From positions 124,001 to 188,000 of the forward strand of contig NZ_JAPDIA010000008.1 of NCBI RefSeq assembly GCF_029525575.1: a stretch of 64,000 nucleotides of DNA. The letters are read 5' to 3'. The translations under genes and the position numbers were made by a program. The notes beneath the pieces are model-generated. The model was not told the origin of the DNA. It ran no database searches and saw nothing but the letters and a program-made list of their open reading frames with translations. Origin of the DNA: Cohnella rhizosphaerae. GTDB taxonomy: Bacteria > Bacillota > Bacilli > Paenibacillales > Paenibacillaceae. Positions 8,575-18,665 of this stretch are shown piece by piece (position 1 is the first letter of the stretch; each line of letters starts with the position of its first letter).

Positions 8575-9817
8575 ATGAAGCGCCTGCCTCAGGTGCGCTT
8601 CGGCTGGTTTTGCGGAATCTTGTATTTGGCGGCCTTATCTTTCGTCGTTTTTCAAGGCGGCAAAACGTCGCTGATGCTGTTCGTCATCATTAACGGCCTC
8701 GGCCTGTATTTGCTCCTAGGACGATGGAGCGGCATCGGCGGCATCCAGGGCAAGCGCGCGCTCGGCGCGGCTTCGGGCCAAGACGGCCTGTATGCGGCCG
8801 GCTCCCGGCTCAAAGTGCGCCTGCAGATGCATGTCCCCGGCTTCTGGCCGCTGCCCTACGTCATCGTGCGGGAACGGCTGGTTCGCTTAAGCGGCTCGGA
8901 TCTCCAGGAGTACGAGCTGTCCTTCGTGCCCGATTACAAGCGGCGGGGCCAGGTCGAATACGAATCCGCGCCGCTTCGGCGCGGACGCTACAAATTTTTG
9001 GAGACGAAGTGCTCGACCCGGGACATCTTCGGCCTGTTCGAGCATCAGGGCGCATTCCGGGAAGAGCTGCAGATCATGGTGCTTCCCCGAACGGTCGAGC
9101 TGCAGGAGTGGCGTCATCTGAGGAAGGCGCGCACCGGCCAGATCGAGCAGCGCGCCAGCTCCCTCTGGGCAAGGGAGACGACGCAGATCGACGGCGTCCG
9201 GGAATATATCCACGGCGACCGCATGTCGCGGATTCACTGGAACGCCACCGCCCGGACCGGGGGAGTGGAAGTCGAAGGAATTCGAACGCGAGGCGCTGCC
9301 CCGCTTCGTCATCGTCCTTGACCGAAGGGCCGGCGCGTACCGCAGCCCAGAGTCGTTCGAGCTGGCCGTGTCGACGGCATCCTCGCTGCTGAATCTCGCG
9401 CTGCGAAGGGGCATGCCGGTCGGCTTCGTGTCAGCGGGCAAGGAGACGGCCTGGTTCGGCGCGGGCAAGATGCCGGTGAACCGGGAGCTGTTGATGGAGC
9501 ATCTCATCGACGTCGAGGCGGACGGAGAAGAGGCGTTCGATCGCGCGCTCCGCAAGACGGCGGAGAAGTTCGAGGCCGGGGCGAGCTACGTGCTCGTCAG
9601 TCCGTCCATGGAGGACGAGACGCTGTTCGCGCTCGAGGGGCTGTCGGCCAGACGGACGGGACCCAGCCATATCCATATCGCGGAGCGGACGCCGCAGCTT
9701 GATCCGTCCGAGCGTCTGCTGCAGTGGTCGCGGACATTCCGCGGCAGGCAGTGGGAGCTCTGCTCGATTACGCGCCTGGAAGATCTTCCGAAGGCATTGG
9801 AGGCGGGCACCGCTTGA
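8575..9817 (+). CDS. DUF58 domain protein (apparent frameshift)
   Basis: A membrane-anchored DUF58 protein. Two hydrophobic segments lie in the first 50 residues, followed by a cytoplasmic part with the DUF58 signature around residue 215 (GDRMSRIHWNATARTG). Family members end this block with EWKSKEFE. Here that continuation appears only after removing one G from the G5 run 9259-9263, giving a 413-residue protein. It is the middle gene of moxR-DUF58-transglutaminase, a widespread trio. Its exact function is unknown, though it is often linked to cell-envelope processes. The stop overlaps the probable TTG start of the next gene. Confidence 0.88.
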
Positions 9818-12065
9818 ATACGATGATCGCAAACGCAGGTCGCCGGGCGGAGAGCGGCTATTTCCGGAGACTCGTGCTGGAGCGGCTTCACCGGCTGTTC
9901 GTGATCGTGATCGTGCTGCAGTTGATACAGGTTTTCAAAAATTACTGGTGGCCCGAAACGTACGCGGTCGTCTATGCTTCCGTTGCGGCGGCGGCTGCGA
10001 TCGAGCTGCTGGTCAGCCGGGCGTTCGCGCTCAGGTTCGCGCTGCAGATGGCGGCCGTGCTCGCGGCCGTCCTGCTTTTTTACGCCCTACGTATGGTCGG
10101 GTTGGCCGGACGGCTTGAAAGGATGGGAAGCGCTCCGCGCGTTCGCGGTCGCGAACGGCAAGCCGCTTCACCCGTTTTTCGAGATCGCCGCAGGCGTCGT
10201 ATTGATCATTCATTATATGGCGTACTTGGGCACGAACAAAATCAGGGCGATCGGCTTTATTCTAATGTCGATCGCCACGCTGGCCATCATCGATTCCTTT
10301 TTTCCGCTCGAGCTGTGGACGAATATCGCCTGGGCCGTCGTGGCAGGGTTGGGATGGCTCGTCGTGCTGCATCTCAGGCAATTGAGAGACCGGCACTTCA
10401 ACAGCTGGAGCGCGCTTGCCGAGCGCCCGTTCGAGCTCGCGGTGCCGGCGGTCATCGTCATCGGGCTGCTCATGCTCGCGGGCATCGCGGTTCCGCGCGC
10501 CCCCGTGCTGCTGGAGGATCCATATACGCTATGGCTCCAGGCCCGGAACAAGGAAGTGCCTGCGTTTTCCGGCGAAGGCGGCTATATCGGCGGCGGCGAC
10601 AGCGACGGTACGGGCTCGGGGGGCCTCGTCCAAGTCCGGCTACGGACGAAGCGACGCCAAGATCGGCGGCGGCTTCGAATTCGACTATTCGCCCGTCATG
10701 ACGGTGGACACGAGCCAGAAGGCCTACTGGCGCGGCGAGACGAAGGCGATCTATACCGGTCAGGGATGGACCGACCGCAAAGGCATGGCGACGACACCCG
10801 CGTCGCCTGGCGAAGACGAATTGCCGGCGGACAAACCTACGCTAGAGGGGATCGAAACGAAAGAGGTTACGCAGACGTTCCATATTTTGCGCAAAGACCG
10901 GCTTCCCGTCCTGTTCGGCGCGGGTCCGATCGGCGGCCTTGCCGAATGGCAGGGGGTGAACGGCAACGCCAGACTGACATGGAACAAGGAAGAGCAGGAG
11001 CTTAAGTTCCAGCGCTCCGCCGCGGTGGAGTCCTACACGGTCGTCTCCGACATGATCGTCATCGACGAAGACAAGCTGCGGACGACCCGGGCCAAGGCTG
11101 CCGACGCGCCGTTCGACCTGGCCCCCTACGAACAGCTGCCCGAGGTTCCGAGCCGGGTTTCGGAGCTGGCAGCCGCGATAACGGCGGAAGCGGGCAGCGA
11201 TTACGATGCCGCCAAGTCGCTCGAGAGCTACCTTAGAAATACGTATCCCTACACGAATACGCCGGACCTGAGCCTCCAGAAGAGCAAAGATATCGCCGAC
11301 GCCTTCCTGTTCGAGATCAAAGAGGGGTACTGCGATTATTATTCGACCGCTTTTGTCGTGCTCGCCCGTTCCCTTGGCTTGCCGACGCGTTGGGTCAAGG
11401 GGTATGCCACGGGCTCCAACCGGATCGACGAGGAAGGCATTCGCAACGGGATCGGGTACGTCCCCGATCCGAACGGCGCCGGCACGTATACGGTCCGCAA
11501 CGCGGATGCCCATTCCTGGGCCGAGGTGTACTTCGAAGGGGTAGGCTGGGTTCCGTTCGAGCCGACGGCCGGCTTCAGCGTCCCGCAGCCGGTCGCCCAA
11601 GCCGAACCGGTCGCGACGCCGGATCTGCCGGTCGACGCCGACGGCGGGGCCGCCGAAGAGACCGAGTCGGCTACCCCAAGCGGCGGCTGGTCCGCCGCGG
11701 CCTGGACGATCACGGGCGGCTCGCTGCTCGTCGTCGGCGCCGCCGCGCTGCTCGTTCGCAGACGCGACTGGACGGCGACGGCATGGCGCCGCGTCCGCTA
11801 CCGCGGCGCGACGCCGAACCAGCGGATCGTGCGCGAGATGGAGCGCCTGATCGCGTTCCTCGGCCGGCGCGGCCTGAAGCGCAGCCAGCACGATACGCTG
11901 CGCGAATCGTTCACCGCTTGGGGCGGACGTTTCGCCTCGCTGAAGCCCGAATTCGAAGGCGTGCTGCGCAAGTTCGAGTCCGCCCGCTACGGCGGACAGG
12001 CCGGAGGCGAAGGAGACGTGGAGCAATTTAACGCGATGGCCGACAAGATCCGCAAGTCCCTTTAG
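9814..12065 (+). CDS. TgpA-like membrane transglutaminase (two apparent frameshifts)
   Basis: A membrane protein with an N-terminal multi-pass domain (about five hydrophobic segments in residues 20-240), a large extracellular part with a transglutaminase core, a further TM near residue 635 (GGSLLVVGAAALLV) and a cytoplasmic tail. The catalytic triad is visible: Cys in EGYCDYYSTAF, His in DAHSWAEVYF and Asp/Glu in the VPFEPT segment. The three frames join at T6 10076-10081 and G6 10618-10623. Removing one base at each gives 749 residues. The TTG at 9814 is preferred over ATG 9823 because GGAGGC lies about 9 bases upstream of the TTG and it overlaps the previous stop. The substrate is unknown. 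Confidence 0.88.
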
Positions 12066-12080
12066 CTATTTGCGTTCGAA

Positions 12081-12109
12081 GGGAGCGCCGCGCCGCGGCG
12101 CTCCCTTTT
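12081..12109 (+). terminator. Rho-independent terminator after the transglutaminase gene
   Basis: An 11-bp GC-rich perfect stem (12081-12091 with 12095-12105), a three-base loop, then TTTT. Confidence 0.85.
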
Positions 12110-12136
12110 GCAAGGCCGGGACGGGTGTGGTATATT
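12108..12136 (+). promoter_or_regulatory. Sigma-A-like promoter for the yqeG operon
   Basis: TTGCAA (12108-12113), a 17-base spacer and TATATT (12131-12136). It starts in the tail of the preceding terminator and lies 35 bases before yqeG. Confidence 0.65.
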
Positions 12137-12170
12137 TTGAACAATCCGATAAAGACTGGAGCACTGCGTC

Positions 12171-12695
12171 ATGTTTGAACGATTGCTGCCCCATCAACTC
12201 GTGGGCACCGTCTTCGATATAGATCTGGCGTCGCTGGCTAGCATGGGCGTACGCGGCATCATTACCGATCTGGACAATACGCTCGTCAGCGCGCGAACCG
12301 CGCTCGCGACGCCCGAACTGATCGCTTGGCTGGACGAGGTCAAGTCGCTCGGGTTCAAGGTCGTCATTTTGTCGAACAACAACCTGACGCGCGTGGCGAA
12401 GTTCGCCGATCCGCTCGGCATTCCGTTTATCCCCGCTGCGCGCAAGCCGTTCAACAAGGCGTTCAGGCAGGCGCTAAGCCTGCTGGAGCTGAAGGCCGAT
12501 CAGGCCGTCGTCGTCGGCGACCAGATGATGACCGACGTGCTCGGCGGACGCCGGATGGGTCTCCATACGATACTCGTGACGCCGATCGCGCGAGCGGAGG
12601 AAGGCTGGGGCACGAAGGTGAACCGCCGAATCGAAAAGATTGCGCTGTCAAGGCTGACCAAGCAGGGCTTGTGGCCGGATAAGGGGGACAAGTAG
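12171..12695 (+). CDS. yqeG: YqeG-family HAD IIIA-type phosphatase
   Basis: A 174-residue haloacid-dehalogenase-superfamily phosphatase. The DxD nucleophile motif is ITDLDNTLV near residue 33, motif II is VILSNNN near residue 66, and motif IV is VVVGDQMMTDVLGG near residue 118. This is the length and layout of the YqeG/GEP4 group, whose mitochondrial relative acts on phosphatidylglycerophosphate. The bacterial substrate is not firmly known. It is the first gene of the conserved yqeG-yqeH-aroE-yhbY-nadD-yqeK-rsfS cluster, with GGAG 9 bases before the ATG and two bases between its stop and yqeH. Confidence 0.93.
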   Translation: MFERLLPHQLVGTVFDIDLASLASMGVRGIITDLDNTLVSARTALATPELIAWLDEVKSLGFKVVILSNNNLTRVAKFADPLGIPFIPAARKPFNKAFRQALSLLELKADQAVVVGDQMMTDVLGGRRMGLHTILVTPIARAEEGWGTKVNRRIEKIALSRLTKQGLWPDKGDK

Positions 12696-12697
12696 CA

Positions 12698-13825
12698 TTG
12701 CCGACCATCGAGGATAACTGGAATACGAAAAAGTGCGCGGGCTGCGGCGTTGCGCTGCAGGTCGAGAACGCAGCGAGACCCGGCTTCGTGCCCGAAGCCG
12801 CGCGCGAGCGCGAGCCGATCATTTGCCAGCGCTGCTTCCGAATCAAACATTACAACGACGCCTCGTCGGTCGCCATCGATCAGGACGATTTTTTGCGTTT
12901 GCTCGGCGGCATCGGCTCGACGAACAGTCTTGTCGTGCACATCGTCGACCTGTTCGACTTCGAGGGCTCGATGATCTCGGGCCTGCAGCGCTTCGTGGGC
13001 AACAACCCGGTGCTGCTCGTCGTGAACAAGATCGACCTGCTGCCCAAGGTGACCAACTGGAACCGCCTGCGCAACTGGGTGCAGAAGCAAGCCAAGGCGG
13101 GCGGACTGCGCGTTGTCGACGTAGTACTGTGCAGCGCGCGCCGCAACATCGGCTTCGACCGGGTCGTCGAGGCGATCGGGCAACTGCGGGGCGACCGCGA
13201 CGTCTACGTCGTTGGCGCGACCAACGTCGGGAAGAGCACGCTCGTCAATCGGCTCATCGCCGATTACAGCGACCTGCGCAGGGAATTGACGGTATCGCGT
13301 TATCCGGGCACGACGCTGGATGCGATCAGCATACCGCTGGACGACGGCCGCAGCATTATCGACATGCCGGGCATCGTGTACAAGTCTCGCTTGTCGGAGA
13401 TCGTACCCCGCGAGACGCTGCACGCGCTGCTGCCGGACAAACCGCTTAAGCCGTTGACATATCAATTTTACGAAAAGCAGACTTTGTTTTTCGGCGGCTT
13501 GGCCCGTTTCGACTTTACGGCGGGCGAACGCCAGTCGTTCACAGCGTACCTGTCGTCCGGCATTCCCGTTCACCGTACCAAGCAGGAGCGGGCCGACGAG
13601 CTGTACGACAACCATCGCGGCGAGATGCTGGCTCCGCCTTCCCGCGAAGAGCTGGCGGACATGCCGCCGCTCGTACGGCATAATTTGCGCATTCCGCCAG
13701 GCGGGCCAAAGGATGTATTCGTTTCCGGGCTCGGCTGGATCAAGGCGAACGGCTCGACCGGCGCCGTCGTGGACGTCTATGCGCCCAAGGGCGTCAAGGT
13801 GTTGCTCAGGGATTGCATTTTGTAA
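12698..13825 (+). CDS. yqeH: Circularly permuted ribosome biogenesis GTPase YqeH
   Basis: YqeH is a 375-residue GTPase needed for 30S ribosomal subunit assembly. The N-terminus has a zinc-finger (CAGCG at residues 13-17 and CQRC near 43). The G motifs come in permuted order: G4 VVNKIDLLPK near residue 107, G5 SARR near 148, then G1 GATNVGKST near 172 and G3 DMPG near 225. The start is TTG 12698, with AAGGGGG about 9 bases upstream. The frame is intact, including a T6 run at 12889-12894 that is read correctly. Confidence 0.95.
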   Translation: MPTIEDNWNTKKCAGCGVALQVENAARPGFVPEAAREREPIICQRCFRIKHYNDASSVAIDQDDFLRLLGGIGSTNSLVVHIVDLFDFEGSMISGLQRFVGNNPVLLVVNKIDLLPKVTNWNRLRNWVQKQAKAGGLRVVDVVLCSARRNIGFDRVVEAIGQLRGDRDVYVVGATNVGKSTLVNRLIADYSDLRRELTVSRYPGTTLDAISIPLDDGRSIIDMPGIVYKSRLSEIVPRETLHALLPDKPLKPLTYQFYEKQTLFFGGLARFDFTAGERQSFTAYLSSGIPVHRTKQERADELYDNHRGEMLAPPSREELADMPPLVRHNLRIPPGGPKDVFVSGLGWIKANGSTGAVVDVYAPKGVKVLLRDCIL

Positions 13826-13845
13826 GTCGGGAGGAAGCCGTCGGC

Positions 13846-14701
13846 ATGGACAGTCATACGATATTATACGGCGTCATCGGAGACCCGATCCGTCATTCCA
13901 GATCGCCCGTTATGCTGGGCAGGGCGTTTAAAGAGAGCGGCGTGAACGGCGCTTACGGCGCCTTCCACGTGGCGCCCGACCGGCTCGGCGACGCGATCCG
14001 GGGCATTCGCGCGCTCGGCTTCCGAGGCCTGAACGTGACGATCCCGCACAAGATCGAAGTCATGAATTATCTGGACGAGATCGACGAGAGCGCCAGAGCG
14101 ATCGGCGCGGTCAATACGATCGTTAACGAGGGCGGCAGGCTCACCGGCTACAATACGGACGGCATCGGCTACGTTCGTTCGCTGAAGGAAGAAGCGGAGC
14201 CGGAGCTGACCGGCAAACGCGTGCTCGTGCTGGGCGCCGGCGGCGCTGCGCGGGGCATCGTCTGGGCGCTGCTGCGAGAATCGCCGGCCGAGGTGCGCGT
14301 CGCGAACCGGACCGACGCGCGGGCGGACGAGCTTGCGGCGGCGTTCGAATCGGGCGGCCGCTTGAAGTCCGTGCCCTGGCATCTGCTGGCGGAGGCGTGC
14401 GGAGCGGCGGACATCGTCATCAATACGACGTCCGTCGGGATGTCCCCGCAGACGGAAGCGATTCCCGCCGATCCGTCCTGGCTTCGCCCCGGCGCGGTCG
14501 CAAGCGATCTCATATACAATCCGCTGACGACGGCTTTTTTTGCATGGCGCACAGCGGCGGGGCTGCCGCATTCACGGCGGTCTCGGCATGTTCGTTTACC
14601 AAGGCGCCTATGCGTTCGAATATTGGACGGGGCGTCCCGCGCCGGCCGCGGCGATGCGCGAAGCGGTGCTGGCTTCCTTTTCCGAAGCGGCGAAGGTTTG
14701 A
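13846..14701 (+). CDS. aroE: Shikimate dehydrogenase (apparent frameshift)
   Basis: AroE reduces 3-dehydroshikimate to shikimate with NADPH in aromatic amino acid synthesis. The N-terminal substrate-binding motif IGDPIRHSRSPVM is at residues 11-23, NVTIPHKIEVM (catalytic Lys) near 66, the Rossmann loop VLGAGGAARG near 130, and the NRT cofactor-specificity motif near 153. The frame breaks at the T7 run 14535-14541. With one T removed the expected tail (GGLGMFVYQGAYAFEYWTG) follows and ends at TGA 14699, giving 284 residues. GGGAGG lies about 10 bases before the ATG. Confidence 0.94.
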
Positions 14702-14732
14702 ACATTTATCTATCAGAGAGCAGGGACTACGC

Positions 14733-15023
14733 ATGCTGACCGGCAAACAAAAACGATTTTTGCGTTCCGAGGCCCATCACCTGACCCCGATTTTCCAGGT
14801 CGGCAAGGGCGGCACGAACGACCATCTCATCCGCCATATCGAAGAAGCGCTCGAGGTGCGCGAACTGATCAAGGTGTCGATCCTGAACAACAACGACGAC
14901 GACCGTTACGAAGTCGCGAAGGAGCTGTCCGATCGCTCCGGCGCGGAGCTCGTGCAGGTCATCGGCAAGACGATCGTGCTTTACAAGGAATCGCGCGACA
15001 ACAAGCAGATCGAGCTTCCTTAA
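14733..15023 (+). CDS. yhbY: Ribosome assembly RNA-binding protein YhbY
   Basis: A 96-residue CRM-domain RNA-binding protein that associates with pre-50S ribosomal particles. It opens with the family signature LTGKQKRFLRSEAHHLTPIFQVGKGG and contains the GxxG-like VGKGGTND loop. Length and position, between aroE and nadD, match the B. subtilis order. The coding frame is intact. The ATG at 14733 is in the same frame as the aroE tail, so aroE and yhbY are closely packed. Confidence 0.94.
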   Translation: MLTGKQKRFLRSEAHHLTPIFQVGKGGTNDHLIRHIEEALEVRELIKVSILNNNDDDRYEVAKELSDRSGAELVQVIGKTIVLYKESRDNKQIELP

Positions 15024-15036
15024 GGGAGGTACGCGC

Positions 15037-15648
15037 ATGAGACGCATCGGGCTGATGGGCGGCACGTTCGACCCCGTACACATCGGCCATTTGCTCGCGG
15101 CCGAAGCGGCGCGCGAGGCGGCGGATCTGTCCGAGGTCTGGTTCATCCCGACCTCCGTCCCGGTCCACAAGCCTCAGCCCGGGGCTTCGGGCGCGCAGCG
15201 CCGGGCGCTCGTCGAGACGGCGATCGCGGAGCATCCGTCGTTCCGGGTGGAGGCCGCCGAGCTCGATCGGCAAGGCGCCTCGTATACGATCGACACCGTG
15301 CTCGAATTGCGGGAACGGTACCCCGACGTCTCGTTTTACTGGATCGTCGGCTCCGACATGCGGGACGATCTGCCGCATTGGCGACGCATCGAGGAGCTGG
15401 CGGAACTTGTCGTCTTTATCGCGCTGGAGCGTCCTGGAGCGGCCGGCGAGGTTGCCGTTGCTGAGCCTGCGCTTCCCGATTACTTGCGGGGCCGGATCGT
15501 GCGCGGGGAGATGCCGGGCATCGGGATCTCGTCCACGGATATCCGCCGGCGCTGCGCGGAAGGCCGAACGATCCGGTACATGGTGCCCGAGCGGGTAAGG
15601 ACGGAGATCGAAAGGATGGGATTGTATGGATCGCGAACTATTGATTGA
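15037..15648 (+). CDS. nadD: Nicotinate-nucleotide adenylyltransferase
   Basis: NadD converts nicotinate mononucleotide and ATP to deamido-NAD in NAD biosynthesis. The nucleotidyltransferase motif GGTFDPVHIGH is at residues 8-18, and the second ATP-binding motif ISSTDIRRR is near residue 165. Its 203 residues are of normal length. AAGGGAGG lies 8 bases before the ATG. The 3' end overlaps yqeK by 23 bases, so the two are probably translationally coupled. Confidence 0.95.
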   Translation: MRRIGLMGGTFDPVHIGHLLAAEAAREAADLSEVWFIPTSVPVHKPQPGASGAQRRALVETAIAEHPSFRVEAAELDRQGASYTIDTVLELRERYPDVSFYWIVGSDMRDDLPHWRRIEELAELVVFIALERPGAAGEVAVAEPALPDYLRGRIVRGEMPGIGISSTDIRRRCAEGRTIRYMVPERVRTEIERMGLYGSRTID

Positions 15649-16213
15649 GGCCGTCAAGCGCCAAATGCCCGAAAAGCGGTACCGGCATGTCGCCGGCGTC
15701 GTCGACACGGCGTTCATGCTGGCGCAGCGGTTCGGCGGCGATCCGGACAAAGCCTGGCTCGCCGCGCTGCTGCACGATTATGCCAAGGCATGGCCGACGG
15801 ACCGCATGGAGCGGATCATCCGCGAGCAAGGCCTTCCGCCCGAACTGCTGGCGTACGACAAGGAGCTATGGCATGCGCATGTCGGGGCATGGGCGGTCCG
15901 CGAGGAGCTGGGCATCGCGGATGAAGAAGTGCTGGATGCCGTACGTTATCATACATCGGGACGCGAGAACATGACTTTGCTGGACCGCATCGTCTGTCTT
16001 GCGGATTACATGGAGCCGAGCCGCGCGTTTCCCGGCGTGGAGCGAATTCGCGCGCTGGCCGAGACGAGCCTTAACGAAGCGTTGGTCGCGGGTTTTGATT
16101 CGACGATCGTTCATTTATTGGAAAAAGGCAAAACGGTTTTCCCGCTGACGGTATTGGCGCGCAACGACCTGGTCAGAGAAATCCGCGCGGCGGGCACAAC
16201 GATCGAATCTTAA
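15626..16213 (+). CDS. yqeK: HD-domain Ap4A hydrolase YqeK
   Basis: YqeK is a 195-residue HD-domain phosphohydrolase whose family hydrolyses diadenosine tetraphosphate to ADP in Gram-positive bacteria. The metal ligands are visible as H20 in RYRHVAGV, the HD pair in ALLHDYAKAW near residue 49, and later histidines in LWHAHVGA and VRYHTSG. It starts inside nadD. It is followed 13 bases later by rsfS with a strong AAAGGAGG. The frame is intact. Confidence 0.93.
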   Translation: MDRELLIEAVKRQMPEKRYRHVAGVVDTAFMLAQRFGGDPDKAWLAALLHDYAKAWPTDRMERIIREQGLPPELLAYDKELWHAHVGAWAVREELGIADEEVLDAVRYHTSGRENMTLLDRIVCLADYMEPSRAFPGVERIRALAETSLNEALVAGFDSTIVHLLEKGKTVFPLTVLARNDLVREIRAAGTTIES

Positions 16214-16226
16214 AGGAGGCTGAACG

Positions 16227-16569
16227 ATGGCAAAATCGGAACAGTTAATGAGGCAGGTCGTGGATGCGGCCGACGATAAAAAAAGCGAACGACATCGTGG
16301 CGCTTAATTTGCAGCATATCTCGCTGGTAGCGGATTACTTCGTCATCTGCCACGGCAATTCGGATACGCAGGTGCAATCGATCTCGACCGAGATCAAGAA
16401 ACGCGCGGAGGAATCGGGCGCCCGCGTCCGGATCGAAGGCATGGATACGGCAAGATGGGTGCTCATCGACATGGGCGACGTCGTGGCGCACGTCTTTCAC
16501 CGGGACGAGCGCGAATATTATGCGCTCGAGCGCTTGTGGTCCGACGCGAAGGCGGTTGAATTCGCATGA
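16227..16569 (+). CDS. rsfS: Ribosomal silencing factor RsfS (apparent frameshift)
   Basis: RsfS binds ribosomal protein L14 and blocks 30S-50S joining when nutrients are scarce. The family core is present: DIVALNLQHISLVADYFVICHGNS, then WVLIDMGDVVAHVFHRDEREYYALERLW at the C-terminus. The first 19 codons and the rest lie in different frames, joined at the A7 run 16278-16284. Removing one A gives 113 residues. AAAGGAGG is about 8 bases before the ATG. The stop overlaps the next start (ATGA). Confidence 0.93.
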
Positions 16570-17526
16570 CGCTCGCCGCCGGCACGACGGTCAGTCTGCT
16601 GGTGCGGCGCGAGGTTCCGCCTTACGGCTGGTTTCTGGCCGAAGACGAGGCGGCGGATACGCCCGAAGTGCTGCTCCCTTACGGCGAAGCGGCGGGCAAC
16701 CGTCCTTCGGTCGGCGATTCGGCGGACGTCTTCCTCTTCCATGACGACAAAGGCCGCTTGACGGCGACGAACCGTCGGCCGCTGCTGCAGTTGGGGCAAA
16801 TGGGCCGGCTCGCGATGGCCGACTTTCATCCGCGGTTCGGCTGCTTCCTGGAGCTCGGCATCGGACGTCAACTGCTGCTGCCGATCAAGGAGCTGCCGGA
16901 CAACCGCGACCGCTGGCCGCAGCCGGGCGACGAGCTTCATGTCATTATGAAGCACGACAAGGAAGGACGCATGCTCGCACGGCTCGCCAAGATCGAGGAT
17001 TACGAGCGCGTCGTGTTCCGCGCGCCGTCCTCGTGGCACCACGAGCAGCGGGAGTGCTGGGTGACGGACATCTACAAGGACGGCGTTTTCATGCTGGCGA
17101 ATGGCGGCGTACTCGGTTACGGGGCGCTCGGCTACCTGCCGAACGCATCCATGATCCACCCGCTGCGGCTTGGGGAGAAGACGACCGCGCGCGTGACGCA
17201 GGTGCGGGACGACGGCAGAGTGACGCTGTCCATGCGGCCGGCCAAGGAGGTCGGACGTCTGGAGGACTCGGACCGCATATTGGCCTTTTTTGCAGGCCAG
17301 GCCGGGCGGCGCGATGCCGTATTCGGATTCGACGCCAGCCGACGTCATCCAGAAGCGGTTCGGGCTCAGCAAATCCGCCTTCAAGCGCGCGCTCGGCAAG
17401 CTGATGAAGGACAGGCTCGTCGTGCAGGACGGCAATTGGACCCGGCTGGCGGCGGCCGAAAGCGGCGCGCAGGATGCGGGGGCTTCGCCCGATAAGAATT
17501 CCGCCGGTGCGAACGAGCCGGACTGA
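16566..17526 (+). CDS. cvfB: S1-domain RNA-binding protein, CvfB-like (apparent frameshift)
   Basis: A protein with tandem S1-like OB folds and a C-terminal winged helix, the CvfB (YitL) arrangement. S1-type segments lie at about residues 1-60, 68-135 and 150-225 (DGRVTLSMRPAK). The winged helix YSDSTPADVIQKRFGLSKSA, then RALGKLMKD, follows. The two parts join at the T6 run 17286-17291. Removing one T gives 319 residues. CvfB proteins affect virulence gene expression in staphylococci, and the role here is unknown. It overlaps rsfS by 4 bases and precedes yqeM. Confidence 0.85.
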
Positions 17527-17661
17527 GAGCGGCGCTGACGATTCCGCCTGTCGCGACCGCTTCAGACGACTCGCTTCGCCAAGGCGTCCGCGCCAACGAA
17601 ATAAAACCGGCCCCGGGATTATGTTCGACCGGCTCCCGGGGCCGACGACGAGGAGACAACC

Positions 17662-18457
17662 ATGCGCAGCTATCGTGAGTTCGCCTCGGTTTACGACCGA
17701 CTGATGGAGGATATGCCGTATCCGGAATGGCTGAGTTTTGCCAGAGGATGCTGGGAAAAATACGGCATGCCCAAGACAGTCGTCGATTTGGGCTGCGGAA
17801 CCGGCAATATTGCCATCCCGCTTGCCAAATCCGGATTTCGCATATTCGGCATCGACCTGTCGGCGGACATGCTGTCCGTCGCCCGCGCCAAGTGGGAATC
17901 GGTGCCTCAGCGCGGCATCGGACGCGCCTCCGGCGGCGAGGAGGGCGGCATCCGCTGGCTGCAGCAAGACATGCGCGATTGGGAGATTCCCGAGCACGTC
18001 GACTGCGTGCTGTCGTTTTGCGACAGCTTGAATTATTTGACGGAGCCCGAGGACGTCATCGCCTCGTTCAAGCATACGTATGCCGGCCTCAGGCCCGGCG
18101 GGTTGTTCCTTTTCGACGTGCATGCGCCGTCGCAGCTCGCCCGTTACGGGGAGGAGCAGCCGTTCGTGCTGGACGACAAGGATATCGCCTACCTGTGGAC
18201 GTGCGAGTACGATCCCGAACGCCAAGAGGTGGAGCACGAGCTCACATTTTTCGTGCGGGAAGAAGGCGCTGCCGGCGCAGGCTTGTACCGGCGGTTCGAA
18301 GAGGGGCATGTGCAGCGCGCCTACGAGCCTGATTGGATCGCGGAGCGATTGGCGGAGACTGGCTTCGAGCTGCTCCACCGCTGCGCGGACTTTTCCTGGA
18401 GCGCGCCTACGGCGTCCAGCGAACGATTGTTTTTTTGTCGCGAGACGCCCGGCTTAA
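17662..18457 (+). CDS. yqeM: Class I SAM-dependent methyltransferase YqeM (apparent frameshift)
   Basis: A class I methyltransferase of unknown substrate, placed where B. subtilis has yqeM. The SAM-binding motif I VVDLGCGTGNIAIPLA is near residue 40, with motif post-I GIDLSADML near 63 and PGGLFLFDVH near 150. The C-terminus breaks at the T7 run 18430-18436. With one T removed the protein ends RLFFVARRPA at TAA 18455, giving 264 residues. A GC-rich inverted repeat without a T tail sits just upstream (17608-17644). A terminator follows at 18473. Confidence 0.9.
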
Positions 18458-18472
18458 AGCGGGAATGCAAAG

Positions 18473-18505
18473 GGACCGTCGGGCATTTGCCTGACGGTCT
18501 CTTTC
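18473..18505 (+). terminator. Rho-independent terminator of the yqeG-yqeM operon
   Basis: A 12-bp stem (18473-18484 with 18489-18500, one wobble pair) and a four-base loop, followed by a T-rich tail. Confidence 0.85.
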
Positions 18506-18606
18506 TTATTGGGGGCAGCGTGCGGCGGATGGGGGGAACACATCGTTCATCGCCTGACGTCGAGAAGGCGAAGCGCGCTATCGTTCGTCCTTCGAATCTT
18601 TTTCGC

Positions 18607-18647
18607 AAAAAAAGCGGTCCCCTTCGTCATCGACGACAGGGACCGCT
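18607..18647 (-). terminator. Rho-independent terminator of the MMPL gene
   Basis: AGCGGTCCC (18613-18621) pairs with GGGACCGCT (18639-18647). On the minus strand the hairpin is followed by a run of seven T, just downstream of the MMPL stop. Confidence 0.85.
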
Positions 18648-18665
18648 CTTTGCATATGAACGATT

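Noticed and set aside
17608..17644. GC-rich 10-bp inverted repeat CGGCCCCGGG/CCCGGGGCCG between the S1 gene and yqeM
   Set aside because: There is no T tail, and it lies just before yqeM within an apparent operon, so it is not called a terminator.
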